From contig DEZI01000005.1 in NCBI GenBank assembly GCA_002364755.1, positions 71,263-115,042 of the forward strand: 43,780 nt of DNA, written 5' to 3'. The translations under genes were made by a program, and so were the position numbers. Each line of letters begins with the position of its first letter. Positions within the stretch are counted from its first letter, which is position 1. The DNA comes from Stenotrophomonas maltophilia (GTDB lineage Bacteria > Pseudomonadota > Gammaproteobacteria > Xanthomonadales > Xanthomonadaceae). The notes under the pieces were generated by a model. It saw only the letters and a list, made by a program, of their open reading frames with translations. It searched no databases and had not been told where the DNA came from. Positions 23,887-31,981 of the stretch are shown here, piece after piece.

Positions 23887-24735
23887 TTATTTGCGTTCCA
23901 GCACCAGCAGCGGATCGATGCGGGTGTCGAACCAGTTCATGCCCCAGTGCAGGTGCGGGCCGGTGGCACGGCCGGTAGCGCCGACGGCGGCGATTACCTG
24001 GCCCTGGGTCACCCGGTCGCCGACCTTCACGTCGATGCGCGACAGGTGCAGGAAGTTCGAGCTGACGCCGTAACCGTGGTCGATCAGCAGGGTGCCGCCG
24101 GTCAGGTACAGGTCCGGGCCGGCGAAAGTCACCACGCCGGCGGCCGGGGCCTTCACCGGCGTGCCGGTGGGCACGGCGATGTCCATGCCGGAGTGTCCGG
24201 CGCCTGGCTGGCCGTTGTACACGCGCGCATTGCCGAAGCGGCCGCTGATGCGGCCCTGCACCGGCCAGATGAAGGTCTGGGTGAAATCAGTGCGGTCGTC
24301 ATCGCGGGCGCGCGCGCCGGTTACCTGCGCCTGTTCGCGCTTGATCCGTTCGGCAATCGCCGGCGGCGGGTTGACCGTCTTCGGCGGCACGCCGTTGACG
24401 CGCTCGGTCGGCCAGTCGCGCGCGGTCACGTTGATGGTGGCGGTCTCGCTGCCCCCATCAGGGCGCAGCACCTGCACCTGCAGCGAACCCTTCTCGTCGC
24501 GGCCGATGCCGAACACCACGCTGCCGTAGCTGCTCACCCGCAGCTGGCGGCCGGCGTACTGCACGCGGCTGCCGGCGGGTACCTTGCCGATCACCAGCGC
24601 GCCCTGCGACGCGCTGGCCGGGAACACCACGCGACTGTCGATCAGGCTGCCGATGCCATCCTGAGCCTGCGCCACCGGTGCGGTGAACAGGGGCGCGGCC
24701 AGCAGCAGCGCCCCGATCATCAGTGCCGGACGCAT
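23887..24735 (-). CDS. M23 family metallopeptidase (LytM domain)
   Basis: 282 aa. A signal peptide (about 1-24, ending VAQA) directs it to the periplasm. The C-terminal LytM/M23 domain (about 165-282) keeps the zinc ligands: GHSGMDIAVPTGTPV gives HxxxD and GPHLHWGMNW gives HxH. It probably cleaves peptide cross-links in peptidoglycan. The middle part (about 25-150) is a beta-rich domain with RVQYAGRQLRVSSYGSVVFG. The ATG shares one base with the pyrC stop (TGATG), so translation is coupled. An upstream start within pyrC is unlikely. Confidence 0.9.
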   Translation of the reverse strand: MRPALMIGALLLAAPLFTAPVAQAQDGIGSLIDSRVVFPASASQGALVIGKVPAGSRVQYAGRQLRVSSYGSVVFGIGRDEKGSLQVQVLRPDGGSETATINVTARDWPTERVNGVPPKTVNPPPAIAERIKREQAQVTGARARDDDRTDFTQTFIWPVQGRISGRFGNARVYNGQPGAGHSGMDIAVPTGTPVKAPAAGVVTFAGPDLYLTGGTLLIDHGYGVSSNFLHLSRIDVKVGDRVTQGQVIAAVGATGRATGPHLHWGMNWFDTRIDPLLVLERK

Positions 24736-26081
24736 CAGCGGTCGTAGGTCATGCGCTGGCCGGCGGGTTCGCCCACCAGCTTGCTGCCGTCCCACACCAG
24801 CTGGCCGTTGACCCAGGTCGAGGCCACGCGCGAGCGGAAGAGGGTGCCTTCGAACGGCGACCAGCCGCACTTGGACAGCACGTCCTCGCGCTTGACGGTG
24901 AACGGCACGTCTTCCACCAGCACCAGGTCGGCGAAATAGCCTTCGCGCAGGAAGCCGCGCTCTTCCACGTCGAACAGCTGCGCCGGGGCGTGGGCGAACT
25001 TCTGCACCACCTGCTCGCGGGTCAGCTTGCCTTCGTGCACGCGCTCCAGCGCGGCCACCAGCGCGTACTGCACCAGCGGCAGGCCGGACGGTGCCTGCGC
25101 GTAGGGCTTCTGCTTCTCTTCCCAGGTATGCGGGGCATGGTCGGTGGCCAGCACGTCCAGCACGTCATCGGCCAGCGCGGCGGTGATCGCCTCGCGGTCG
25201 GAGACTTCCTTGATGGCCGGGTTGCACTTGATCAGGTTGCCCTTGGTTGCGTAATCCGGGCGCGCGAAGTGCAGGAAGTGCACGCAGGTTTCGGCGGTGA
25301 TCTGCTTGCGGCTGCCGTCGGCGCGGATCAGCGGGCCCTTCTCGAACAGCGCCAGCTCGTCGGCGGTGGAGATGTGCAGCACGTGCAGGCGGGTGCCGTG
25401 CTTGCGCGCCAGCGACATCGCCAGGCGGGTCGACTTGATGCAGGCCTCGCGCGAGCGGATGTCCGGATGCATGTCCGGGGTCAGCGCGTCGCCGTACTTT
25501 TCCTGGAAGGCCTTGAGGTTGGCATCGATCATCGGTGTGTCTTCGCAGTGCGTGATGATCGGGGTCGGGCATTCGCGGAAGATCGCGTCCAGCGTCTCCG
25601 GGTCGTCCACCAGCATGTTGCCGGTTGAGGCGCCCATGAACACCTTCACGCCCGGTGCCTTCTTCGGGTCCAGCGCGCGGATCGCTTCCAGGTTGTCGTT
25701 GCTGGCGCCGTGGTAGAAGCCGTAGTTGGCCCAGGCGCGGCCGCGTGCCAGCTCGTACTTGGCTTCCAGGATGGTCGAATCCAGGGTCGGCGGGTTGGTG
25801 TTGGGCATGTCCATGAAGCTGGTCAGGCCACCGGCCACCGCGGCCGCCGATTCGCTGGCGATGTCGCCCTTGTGGGTCAGACCCGGTTCGCGGAAGTGCA
25901 CCTGGTCATCGATCATGCCGGGCAGCAGCCAGCGCCCGGCCGCGTCCACCACCTGCTCGCCGTCGCGCGGGGCCAGGCCGCTGCCGATCTGCGCGATGCG
26001 GCCGTTCTCGATGCGCAGGTCGCCGTCGAAGGTGCGGCCTTCGTTGACCATGCGGGCGTTGGTGATGAGGGTGGAGGACAT
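24735..26081 (-). CDS. pyrC: Dihydroorotase (PyrC, class I type)
   Basis: 448 aa, the length of long-type dihydroorotases. It converts N-carbamoyl-aspartate to dihydroorotate in pyrimidine synthesis. The metal site begins with the GMIDDQVHFREPG loop (here Asp-x-x-Val-His rather than HxH: the first residue of the usual DxHVHFREPG reads DDQVHF). Further motifs are the GDIASESAAAVAGGLT stretch, ITHCEDTPM, LHVLHIST and LATDHAPHT. The changed first metal motif is noteworthy, but the other ligands are present. It starts 1 nt after the yidD stop and ends in the M23 start. Confidence 0.88.
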   Translation of the reverse strand: MSSTLITNARMVNEGRTFDGDLRIENGRIAQIGSGLAPRDGEQVVDAAGRWLLPGMIDDQVHFREPGLTHKGDIASESAAAVAGGLTSFMDMPNTNPPTLDSTILEAKYELARGRAWANYGFYHGASNDNLEAIRALDPKKAPGVKVFMGASTGNMLVDDPETLDAIFRECPTPIITHCEDTPMIDANLKAFQEKYGDALTPDMHPDIRSREACIKSTRLAMSLARKHGTRLHVLHISTADELALFEKGPLIRADGSRKQITAETCVHFLHFARPDYATKGNLIKCNPAIKEVSDREAITAALADDVLDVLATDHAPHTWEEKQKPYAQAPSGLPLVQYALVAALERVHEGKLTREQVVQKFAHAPAQLFDVEERGFLREGYFADLVLVEDVPFTVKREDVLSKCGWSPFEGTLFRSRVASTWVNGQLVWDGSKLVGEPAGQRMTYDR

Positions 26082-26082
26082 G

Positions 26083-26337
26083 TCAGTGTTTTCCTGTGCA
26101 ACGGCAAGAGGGGGCGTTGGGGGATTCGGGCACCGGGTCGAAGCCGCCGGGATGGAACGGGTGGCAGCGGCCAAGGCGGCGCGCGGCCAGCCAGCTGCCA
26201 CGCAGCGGACCGTGCATCGAGATGGCGTCCATGGCGTATTCAGAACAGCTCGGCACGAAACGGCAGCGCGGCCCCAGGAGGGGGCTGATGAAGCGCTTGT
26301 AGAAGCGCAGCAGGGCAATGAGCAGGCGCGAGATCAC
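26083..26337 (-). CDS. yidD: Membrane protein insertion efficiency factor YidD
   Basis: 84 aa with a GTG start. YidD assists YidC-dependent membrane insertion. The family signature is complete: LLIALLRFYKRFISPLLG, CRFVPSCSEYAMDAI and RRLGRCHPFHPGGFDPVP. Its usual place is between rnpA and yidC near the origin; here it heads a yidD-pyrC-M23 operon. A TAAGAT -10-like box (26344-26349, minus strand) lies 6 nt before the GTG, and a TGCCA-GT-TGGCA palindrome (26350-26361) overlaps the upstream side. Confidence 0.93.
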   Translation of the reverse strand: MISRLLIALLRFYKRFISPLLGPRCRFVPSCSEYAMDAISMHGPLRGSWLAARRLGRCHPFHPGGFDPVPESPNAPSCRCTGKH

Positions 26338-26535
26338 CCAGTCATCTTATGCCAGTTGGCATGAAGGCCACATTTGTGCAGGATGGGGTGTTGGTCGCAT
26401 GTCGCCCATGGCCTGCGACCGGTACCGGCACCGTGGGGTGCCGGCCAGGTTCCGTACCGCGCGAGGCGGTCCATGTTCGTCGGACCGACACTTTGGGCCG
26501 CTGGCTCCAGGACTGAATGGAGCAGGCCCCCAAGG

Positions 26536-26564
26536 TTGCTGCTGCGGGTCGGGTAGGCTATAAA
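26536..26564 (+). promoter_or_regulatory. Sigma-70-type promoter of the dksA-like gene
   Basis: TTGCTG (26536-26541), a 17-bp spacer and TATAAA (26559-26564): the best-looking housekeeping promoter in the window. Transcription would begin near 26571, leaving a leader of about 38 nt with AAGGAAG ahead of the GTG start. The rest of the 271-bp yidD/dksA gap holds no gene I can support. Confidence 0.75.
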
Positions 26565-26608
26565 GGCCCGCTTTCCCGGGCCCCGGGGAATCCAAGGAAG
26601 AGCGTTTC

Positions 26609-27823
26609 GTGGCTGCTAAAAAAACTGCAAAGAAGGCCGTCGAGGCCGCCAAGAAAACCGCCAAGCCTGTTGTGAAGAAGTTGGCGGCCAAGCCTGTTGC
26701 CAAGAAGCCGGCCAGCAAGACGGCCACCAAGGCAGCATCCTCGCAACCGGCGGCCAGGAAGGCCACCGCAACGAAATCGCCGGTCAAGGCCAGCAAGCCA
26801 GCGGCGAAGAAGGCCGCTGCGCCGGCCAAGGCCAAGCCCGCGGCAGCCAGCAAGAAGGCGCCGCTGGTGAAGAAGGCAGCCAGCAAGGCGGCACCGGCCA
26901 AGAAGGCCGTCGCCAAGCCCGCGCCGAAGCCGGTGGCCAAGAAGGCAGCGGCCAGGCCGGTCGCCAAGCCGGCGGCGAAGAAGGCTGCACCGGCTAAACC
27001 CGTCGCCACGTCTGCCGCTGTAAAGAAAGCCACCAAGAATGTCGCCAAGCCGGCTGCCAAGCCGGCCCCGGCCCCGGTAGTGAAAACCGCACCGAAGCCC
27101 GCCGCCAAGGCAGCTCCGGCCAAGTCTGTCCCGGCCAAGACCGCGGCAGTGGCAGCAGCCAAACCGGCCCCCAAGCCGGCCCCGGCCGCCACCCCTGCAG
27201 CATCGACCGCCCCGCAATCCAAGAATCCCGTGCCCGTTTCGAAATCGCCTGCCAAGACCGCCGTGAAAACCGCCGTGAAACCTGATCCCGCTCCGAAGAC
27301 CGTGTCGCGCCCCGTGGGCAAGGTCGCCGTGGCTGTGACCGCCCGTTCGGCGGCGCCGGCCCCGCGCAGCAAGTACAAGGTCGTCGAATACAAGACCGAC
27401 GAGGCCACCGGCCGCCCGATCCTGCCGACCGGCTACAAGCCCAGCTCGGAAGAGGAGTACATGAGCCCGCTGCAGCAGGAATACTTCCGCCAGCGCCTGC
27501 AGAACTGGCGCGCCGACCTGGTGGAAGAATCCAAGCAGACCATCGAGAATCTGCGCGAGGAAGTGCGTGACATCGGCGACGAAGCCGAGCGCGCGACCCG
27601 CGAGACCGAGAACTCGCTGGAACTTCGTACCCGCGACCGTTACCGCAAGCTGATCGGCAAGATCGACAGCACCCTGAAGCGCCTGGAAGCCGGCGACTAC
27701 GGTTACTGCGTCGACACCGGCGAAGAAATCGGCCTGGAGCGCCTCGAAGCGCGCCTGACCGCCGAGCGCACCATCGACGCCCAGGAGCGTTGGGAGCACC
27801 TGCAGAAGCAGCAGGGCGACTGA
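26609..27823 (+). CDS. DksA-domain protein with histone H1-like Lys/Ala/Pro tail
   Basis: 404 aa from a GTG start. Residues about 1-250 are a low-complexity AAKK/KPAAK region like histone H1 or AlgP, strongly basic and likely to bind nucleic acid. Residues about 255-404 are a DksA/TraR domain with a coiled-coil (LQNWRADLVEESKQTIENLR) and the zinc-finger region GYCVDTGEEIGLERLEARLT. Of the four DksA cysteines only the first is kept (pattern C, T, T, A), so classical zinc binding is probably lost, more extreme than the known Cys-poor DksA2. EARLTAERTIDAQERWEHLQ matches the C-terminal DksA helix. Role inferred: RNA polymerase secondary-channel regulator fused to a DNA-binding tail. It has a strong promoter and its own terminator. 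Confidence 0.85.
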   Translation: MAAKKTAKKAVEAAKKTAKPVVKKLAAKPVAKKPASKTATKAASSQPAARKATATKSPVKASKPAAKKAAAPAKAKPAAASKKAPLVKKAASKAAPAKKAVAKPAPKPVAKKAAARPVAKPAAKKAAPAKPVATSAAVKKATKNVAKPAAKPAPAPVVKTAPKPAAKAAPAKSVPAKTAAVAAAKPAPKPAPAATPAASTAPQSKNPVPVSKSPAKTAVKTAVKPDPAPKTVSRPVGKVAVAVTARSAAPAPRSKYKVVEYKTDEATGRPILPTGYKPSSEEEYMSPLQQEYFRQRLQNWRADLVEESKQTIENLREEVRDIGDEAERATRETENSLELRTRDRYRKLIGKIDSTLKRLEAGDYGYCVDTGEEIGLERLEARLTAERTIDAQERWEHLQKQQGD

Positions 27824-27850
27824 TTCCAGAGCGTTGTCTGGTCATGCGAA

Positions 27851-27876
27851 AAACCCGGCCTCGGCCGGGTTTATTG
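27851..27876 (+). terminator. Intrinsic terminator of the dksA-like gene
   Basis: Stem AAACCCGGCC (27851-27860) / GGCCGGGTTT (27863-27872) with a 2-nt TC gap, followed by ATTGTT. Confidence 0.85.
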
Positions 27877-27877
27877 T

Positions 27878-28030
27878 TGGTCGAGCCATGCTCGACTGGC
27901 CGTTTGTAGAGCCGAGCCCATGCTCGGCTGTGTTTTTAGAGCCGAGCCCATGCTCGGCTGGCTGTTTGTAGAGCCGAGCCCATGCTCGGCTGGCCGTTCA
28001 AGAAACGCAGTCGAGCAAGCTCGACTCTAC
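27878..28030. repeat. Array of SMAG half-elements
   Basis: Near-identical TAGAGCCGAGCCCATGCTCG units start at about 27907, 27937 and 27969 (period 30-32 bp). They are preceded by a related TCGAGCCATGCTCGA unit and closed by an inverted arm ending CTCGACTCTAC at 28030. The final CTA (28027-28029) is the stop codon of the MFS gene on the minus strand. Confidence 0.75.
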
Positions 28031-29274
28031 TGCAGATCGCGCAGGTTCAACTTCCGCAGCGTCGGGTTCTTCCACGCCGTGATCCCGGCCACGCTCAGCA
28101 CCGCGAACCCGCCCAGCACCACCGCCGGCACCAGGCCCAGCAGCTTGGCCATCGTGCCCGCATAGAACGCGCCCAGCTCGTTGGACGAGCTGATGAAGAT
28201 GCCGTTGATGGACGACACCCGCCCGCGCATCTCCTCCGGCGTGGCCAGCTGCAGTATGGTCGAACGCACCACCACCGAGACGCCGTCGAAGGCCCCGTAG
28301 AACAGCAGGATCAACGCCGACAGCCAAAAATGCCGGGACAGGCCGAAGCTGACCACGCACAGGCCGAAACCGGCCACGGCGAACAGCAGCACGCGGCCGG
28401 CGTTCTTCTGCAGCGGGTGGCGGGCCAGCCACAGGCCGACCGCGATCGAGCCCAGCGCCGGTGCCGCGCGCAGGATGCCCAGGCCCTCGGGGCCGTAGTG
28501 CAGGATCTCCTGCAGGAAGGCCGGCAGCATCGCCACCACACCGCCCAGCAGGACCGAGAACATGTCCAGCGCCATCGCGCCGACCATGATGCGGTTGCCG
28601 ACCACGAAGCGGGCGCCCTCGGCGATGCTCTTGAAGATCGGTGCGGCCGGGCCGTCGTGCACCGGCTCGCTCACCTTCAGCGTGGCCAGGCAGCCCATCG
28701 CCACCACGGCGAAGGCGGTGGCCACGCCGTAGGACAGGCCCTTGCCGCCCCAGCCGACCAGAATGCCGCCCAGCGCCGGGCCGACCACCATGCCCGACTG
28801 GAACACCACGCTGCCCAGGCCGGCGCCGCGGGCGAAGTGGCTGCGTTCGAGCACGCGGGCAAACAGGGCGTTGTAGATGGGCGACAGAAACGCACGGACC
28901 ATGCCGGTCAGCGCGATGGCGGCATAGATCGGCCACACGCCCTGGAACGGCAGCCAGCCGGTGGCGACGCCGGTCAGCACCACCGCGGTGGCGACCAGGC
29001 CCGCGCAGGCGACCATGCCCAGCCGGCGGCGCGGCAGGTGATCGACCAGGTAGCCGGCAAACGGCGCCACGCAGAAGAACGGCAGCACTTCGGCCAGGCC
29101 GACCAGGCCCAGCGAGAACGGATTGCGGGTGACTTCGTAGATGTGCCAGCCGACGGTGACGGCCACCACCTGATAGGACAGCATCGCGAAGATGCGATAG
29201 GCCAGCAGCTTGGCAAACCCCGGCCGGCCCAGCAGGGCCAGCGCGCCTTCGTCTGCGGTGGCGGCGGCGGTCAC
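28027..29274 (-). CDS. MFS transporter (EntS/TetA-like exporter family)
   Basis: 415 aa with about 12 hydrophobic segments, an inner-membrane major facilitator. VGLAEVLPFFCVAPFAGYLVDHLPRR holds the loop 2-3 motif A (GxLxDxxxRR type). PEEMRGRVSSI and FQSGMVVGPALGG are typical of the MFS_3 exporter group. The substrate cannot be told from sequence. A GTG start overlaps the sufE stop (GTGA), so it is translated with sufE. Its TAG stop is provided by the CTAC end of a SMAG element. Confidence 0.88.
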   Translation of the reverse strand: MTAAATADEGALALLGRPGFAKLLAYRIFAMLSYQVVAVTVGWHIYEVTRNPFSLGLVGLAEVLPFFCVAPFAGYLVDHLPRRRLGMVACAGLVATAVVLTGVATGWLPFQGVWPIYAAIALTGMVRAFLSPIYNALFARVLERSHFARGAGLGSVVFQSGMVVGPALGGILVGWGGKGLSYGVATAFAVVAMGCLATLKVSEPVHDGPAAPIFKSIAEGARFVVGNRIMVGAMALDMFSVLLGGVVAMLPAFLQEILHYGPEGLGILRAAPALGSIAVGLWLARHPLQKNAGRVLLFAVAGFGLCVVSFGLSRHFWLSALILLFYGAFDGVSVVVRSTILQLATPEEMRGRVSSINGIFISSSNELGAFYAGTMAKLLGLVPAVVLGGFAVLSVAGITAWKNPTLRKLNLRDLQ

Positions 29275-29723
29275 GGCTGTTCGCGCTGCAGCTGGGCCTG
29301 CGCGGTCTCGCGGATGAAGGCCAGCATCGCCGCCACGCCGTTGCTGCGGGTGGGCGACAGGTGGCGGGCCAGGCCGATGTCCTGGATGTAGCTCGGTTCG
29401 GTGTCCAGGATTTCCTGCGCCGAGCGCCCGGAATACACGCGCAGGGCCAGGAAGATCAGGCCGGAGACGATGGCCGAATCACTGATGGCGTGGAAGCGCA
29501 GCGACTGCGCGTTGCCCTCGGGCACGATCCAGACCATCGACTGGCAGCCGAGCAGGCGGTGTTCTTCGGTCTTCCACGCATCGGAGAAGGCCGGCAGCTT
29601 GCGGCCGAGGTCGATCAGGTACTGGTAGCGCTCGGACCAGTCGCTGAAGAAGGCGAATTCCTCGGCGATGGCGGCCTGGGCTTCGGCGGCGGTGGGTTCA
29701 AGCGGGAACGGGGAGTCGGTCAC
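29271..29723 (-). CDS. sufE: SufE family cysteine desulfuration protein
   Basis: 150 aa, GTG start (VTDSPFPLEP). SufE accepts sulfane sulfur from SufS on an active-site Cys, here in HRLLGCQSMVWIV, and passes it to Fe-S assembly. FAFFSDWSERYQYLIDLGRKL and GLIFLALRVYSGRSAQEIL are the other family blocks. It lies 55 bp after cysS and overlaps the MFS gene by four bases; no SufS or SufBCD gene is in the window, and CsdE-type function is an alternative. Confidence 0.9.
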   Translation of the reverse strand: MTDSPFPLEPTAAEAQAAIAEEFAFFSDWSERYQYLIDLGRKLPAFSDAWKTEEHRLLGCQSMVWIVPEGNAQSLRFHAISDSAIVSGLIFLALRVYSGRSAQEILDTEPSYIQDIGLARHLSPTRSNGVAAMLAFIRETAQAQLQREQP

Positions 29724-29778
29724 AACGGTCTCTGCAGTGGGGGCGTGGCCGGACGCGCCGGCCACGGGGCAGGGCGGG

Positions 29779-31155
29779 TCAGGCGCGCTTGCGCGCCCAG
29801 CGCACGCCCTGCGGGGTGTCTTCCAGCACGATGCCCTCGGCGGCCAGCTGGTCGCGGATGGCGTCGGAGCGGGCGAAATCGCGGGCCTGCTTGGCGGCGG
29901 CACGCTCGTCGATCAGTGCCTGGATGCGCGCATCGTCGTCGCCTTCGCTGGCCGCGGTGCCGAACCACTGCGCCGGGTCGGCCTGCAGCAGGCCCAGGGC
30001 CAGGCCCGCGCCGAGCAGTTCGCCCTTCAGGCGCGCGCGTTCGGCCGGGGCGGTGGCGCGGCGCGCCTCACCGGCGATGCGGGCCACTTCGGCCAGCGCC
30101 TGCGGGGTGTTCAGGTCGTCGTCCAGGGTCGCCTCGACGGCCGCCGGGATCGCCGCCGTGGCGGTGACGTCTGCCAGGTCGCGCAGGGTGCCGTACAGGC
30201 GGTCCAGGGTGCGCGCGGACTGTTCGATGAGCGCATCGGACCAGTCCAGCGGCTGCCGGTAGTGGGCCGACAGCAGGGCCAGACGCAGCGCCTCGGGCGG
30301 GTGCTGGCGGACCAGGTCGTGCACGCGTTCGATATTGCCCAGCGACTTGCTCATCTTGGCGCCGCCGAAGTTGAGCATGCCGTTGTGCATCCAGAAGCGG
30401 GCGAAGATCCGGCCCCCATGGGCACATTCGCTCTGCGCGATCTCGTTCTCGTGGTGCGGGAACTGCAGGTCCACGCCACCGGCATGGATGTCGATGGTCT
30501 CGCCCAGATGGGCGGCGGCCATCGCCGAGCATTCGATGTGCCAGCCCGGGCGGCCCCGGCCCCACGGCGATTCCCAGCCGGGCAGGTCGTCGCTGGACGG
30601 CTTCCACAGCACGAAATCGCCGGCATCGCGCTTGTACGGGGCCACCTCGACGCGGGCACCGGCCAGCATTTCCTCCGGATCGCGGCGCGACAGCTTGCCA
30701 TAGCCGTCGAAGCTGGCCACCGCGAACAGCACGTGGCCCTCGGCGGCGTAGGCATGCCCGTTGGCGATGAGCTGCTCGATCATGGTGATGATCTGCGGCA
30801 TGTGCGCGGTCACCTCCGGCTCGATGTCCGGCGGCACCACGCCCAGCGCGGCCATGTCTTCACGGTAGGCGGCGGCGAACCTGTCGGTGATGGTGCTGAT
30901 CGGCACGCCCTGCTCACGCGCGGCGCTGTTGATCTTGTCGTCCACGTCGGTGATGTTGCGCGCGTAGCGCAGGCCACCAAAACGGCGCCGCAGCAGGTCG
31001 GCCAGCACCCCGAACACCACCGGGCCACGGGCGTTGCCGATGTGCACGTAGTTGTAGACCGTCGGGCCGCACACATACAGGGTCGGACAGGCCGGGTCGA
31101 TCGGGGTGAACGGTTCGAGCTGGCGAGTCAGGTTGTTGTGCAGGCGCAGGGTCAT
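29779..31155 (-). CDS. cysS: Cysteinyl-tRNA synthetase
   Basis: 458 aa, standard length. It charges tRNA(Cys). The HIGH motif is CGPTVYNYVHIGNARG with the zinc Cys (CGPTVY), the other zinc ligands lie in WHIECSAMA and FPHHENEIAQSE, and the KMSKS motif is GGAKMSKSLGN. The ATG at 31155 (MTLRLHNNLTRQ) is the family start. A -10-like TAAAAT lies about 28 nt upstream on the minus strand (31184-31189). It is the first gene of cysS-sufE-MFS. Confidence 0.96.
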   Translation of the reverse strand: MTLRLHNNLTRQLEPFTPIDPACPTLYVCGPTVYNYVHIGNARGPVVFGVLADLLRRRFGGLRYARNITDVDDKINSAAREQGVPISTITDRFAAAYREDMAALGVVPPDIEPEVTAHMPQIITMIEQLIANGHAYAAEGHVLFAVASFDGYGKLSRRDPEEMLAGARVEVAPYKRDAGDFVLWKPSSDDLPGWESPWGRGRPGWHIECSAMAAAHLGETIDIHAGGVDLQFPHHENEIAQSECAHGGRIFARFWMHNGMLNFGGAKMSKSLGNIERVHDLVRQHPPEALRLALLSAHYRQPLDWSDALIEQSARTLDRLYGTLRDLADVTATAAIPAAVEATLDDDLNTPQALAEVARIAGEARRATAPAERARLKGELLGAGLALGLLQADPAQWFGTAASEGDDDARIQALIDERAAAKQARDFARSDAIRDQLAAEGIVLEDTPQGVRWARKRA

Positions 31156-31344
31156 GGGTCTGTGGCTGGGGGACAAGCCTGTGATTTTAGAACGTGTCGG
31201 GCCCCAATGGGGGGATGGCCGACGGCCGGCGGGCGGGGCAGGGGGGCCGCCGAGGGGTGGGCAGGAACTGCGCGGACGGGTAATGTTCAGCCCCTGCCGG
31301 TCGTCACTGCCTACACTATCGCCGTGCCCTTTCTTCCATCGCCA

Positions 31345-31908
31345 ATGAAATCCACCGTGTTGCTGACCCTGGCCTGCCTGTCGGCGGCGCCGGTCGTGGT
31401 CCAGGCCCAGGAGGCCGAACCCCGCAACCGCGTGGTGATCGTGGAGAACGTGAAGTTCGACTACGCCCAGGTCCTGAACGTCGAGCCGGTGTTCCAGACC
31501 CTGCGCGCGACCCGGACCGAGGAGCACTGCGAGCCGATTTCGACCCGCACTCTGGCCCCGGTTAACGTAACCGGCGAGGAGCCGGTGGAAGACAAGGGCC
31601 GGATCGGCCGCTTCTGGGACTCGGTGCGCTCGATGTTCAAGCGCAGCGACGAGGAGGCCGCCCAGGAGGTTGCCGCCGAGAATCCGACCCCGGCCCCGGC
31701 CAACAACGGCCCCATGCTGACCCGTGACTGCAAGATCGTGCCGGTCGGGCGTGAGTTCCGCCGGCCCATCGCCTATGACGTGGATTACGTCTACAAGGGC
31801 ACCAAGTACCGCTCGCGGCTGCCGGAAGACCCCGGCAACCGGCTGAAGGTCCGGGTCTCGATCACCCCCTGGGTGGGCCCCGAGCAGGCTGCGGCCAGCA
31901 ACCCCTGA
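31345..31908 (+). CDS. Secreted UmoD-like protein lacking the glycine zipper
   Basis: 187 aa with a signal peptide (about 1-22, ending VQAQ), so periplasmic or outer-membrane linked. The N-terminal DYAQVLNVEPVFQTLRATRT and C-terminal IAYDVDYVYKGTKYRSRLPEDPG...LKVRVSITP match the two ends of UmoD/glycine-zipper 2TM proteins. The central glycine zipper is replaced by a charged linker with RIGRFWDSVRSMFKRSDEE. Two Cys residues (EHC and RDC) are in the positions that flank the zipper in the family. Function is unknown. The family link is my recognition and has not been searched. Confidence 0.65.
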   Translation: MKSTVLLTLACLSAAPVVVQAQEAEPRNRVVIVENVKFDYAQVLNVEPVFQTLRATRTEEHCEPISTRTLAPVNVTGEEPVEDKGRIGRFWDSVRSMFKRSDEEAAQEVAAENPTPAPANNGPMLTRDCKIVPVGREFRRPIAYDVDYVYKGTKYRSRLPEDPGNRLKVRVSITPWVGPEQAAASNP

Positions 31909-31970
31909 CCTGCGCCGGGCCTGTTCTGCCGGCCGCGTGGGGTCTTGCGCCGACCCCGCCCCCATGCAAA

Positions 31971-31976
31971 GATAAT
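31971..31976 (+). promoter_or_regulatory. -10-like GATAAT of the arg leader
   Basis: GATAAT matches the -10 consensus at 5 of 6 positions, 5 nt before the leader ATG. TTGCGC (31945-31950) lies 20 bp upstream, a long spacer. Predicted start of transcription is at about 31982-31984, so the leader ORF could be translated without a 5' UTR. Confidence 0.5.
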
Positions 31977-31981
31977 CGACC

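Noticed and set aside
27907..27992. CRISPR-like array (about 24-nt repeats, about 30-nt period)
   Set aside because: Spacers are only 6-8 nt and themselves similar; these are SMAG half-elements.
27998..29391. Long plus-strand open frames rich in His/Gln/Arg opposite the MFS gene and sufE
   Set aside because: Antisense shadow of the MFS and sufE genes; composition is that of reversed codons in high-GC DNA.
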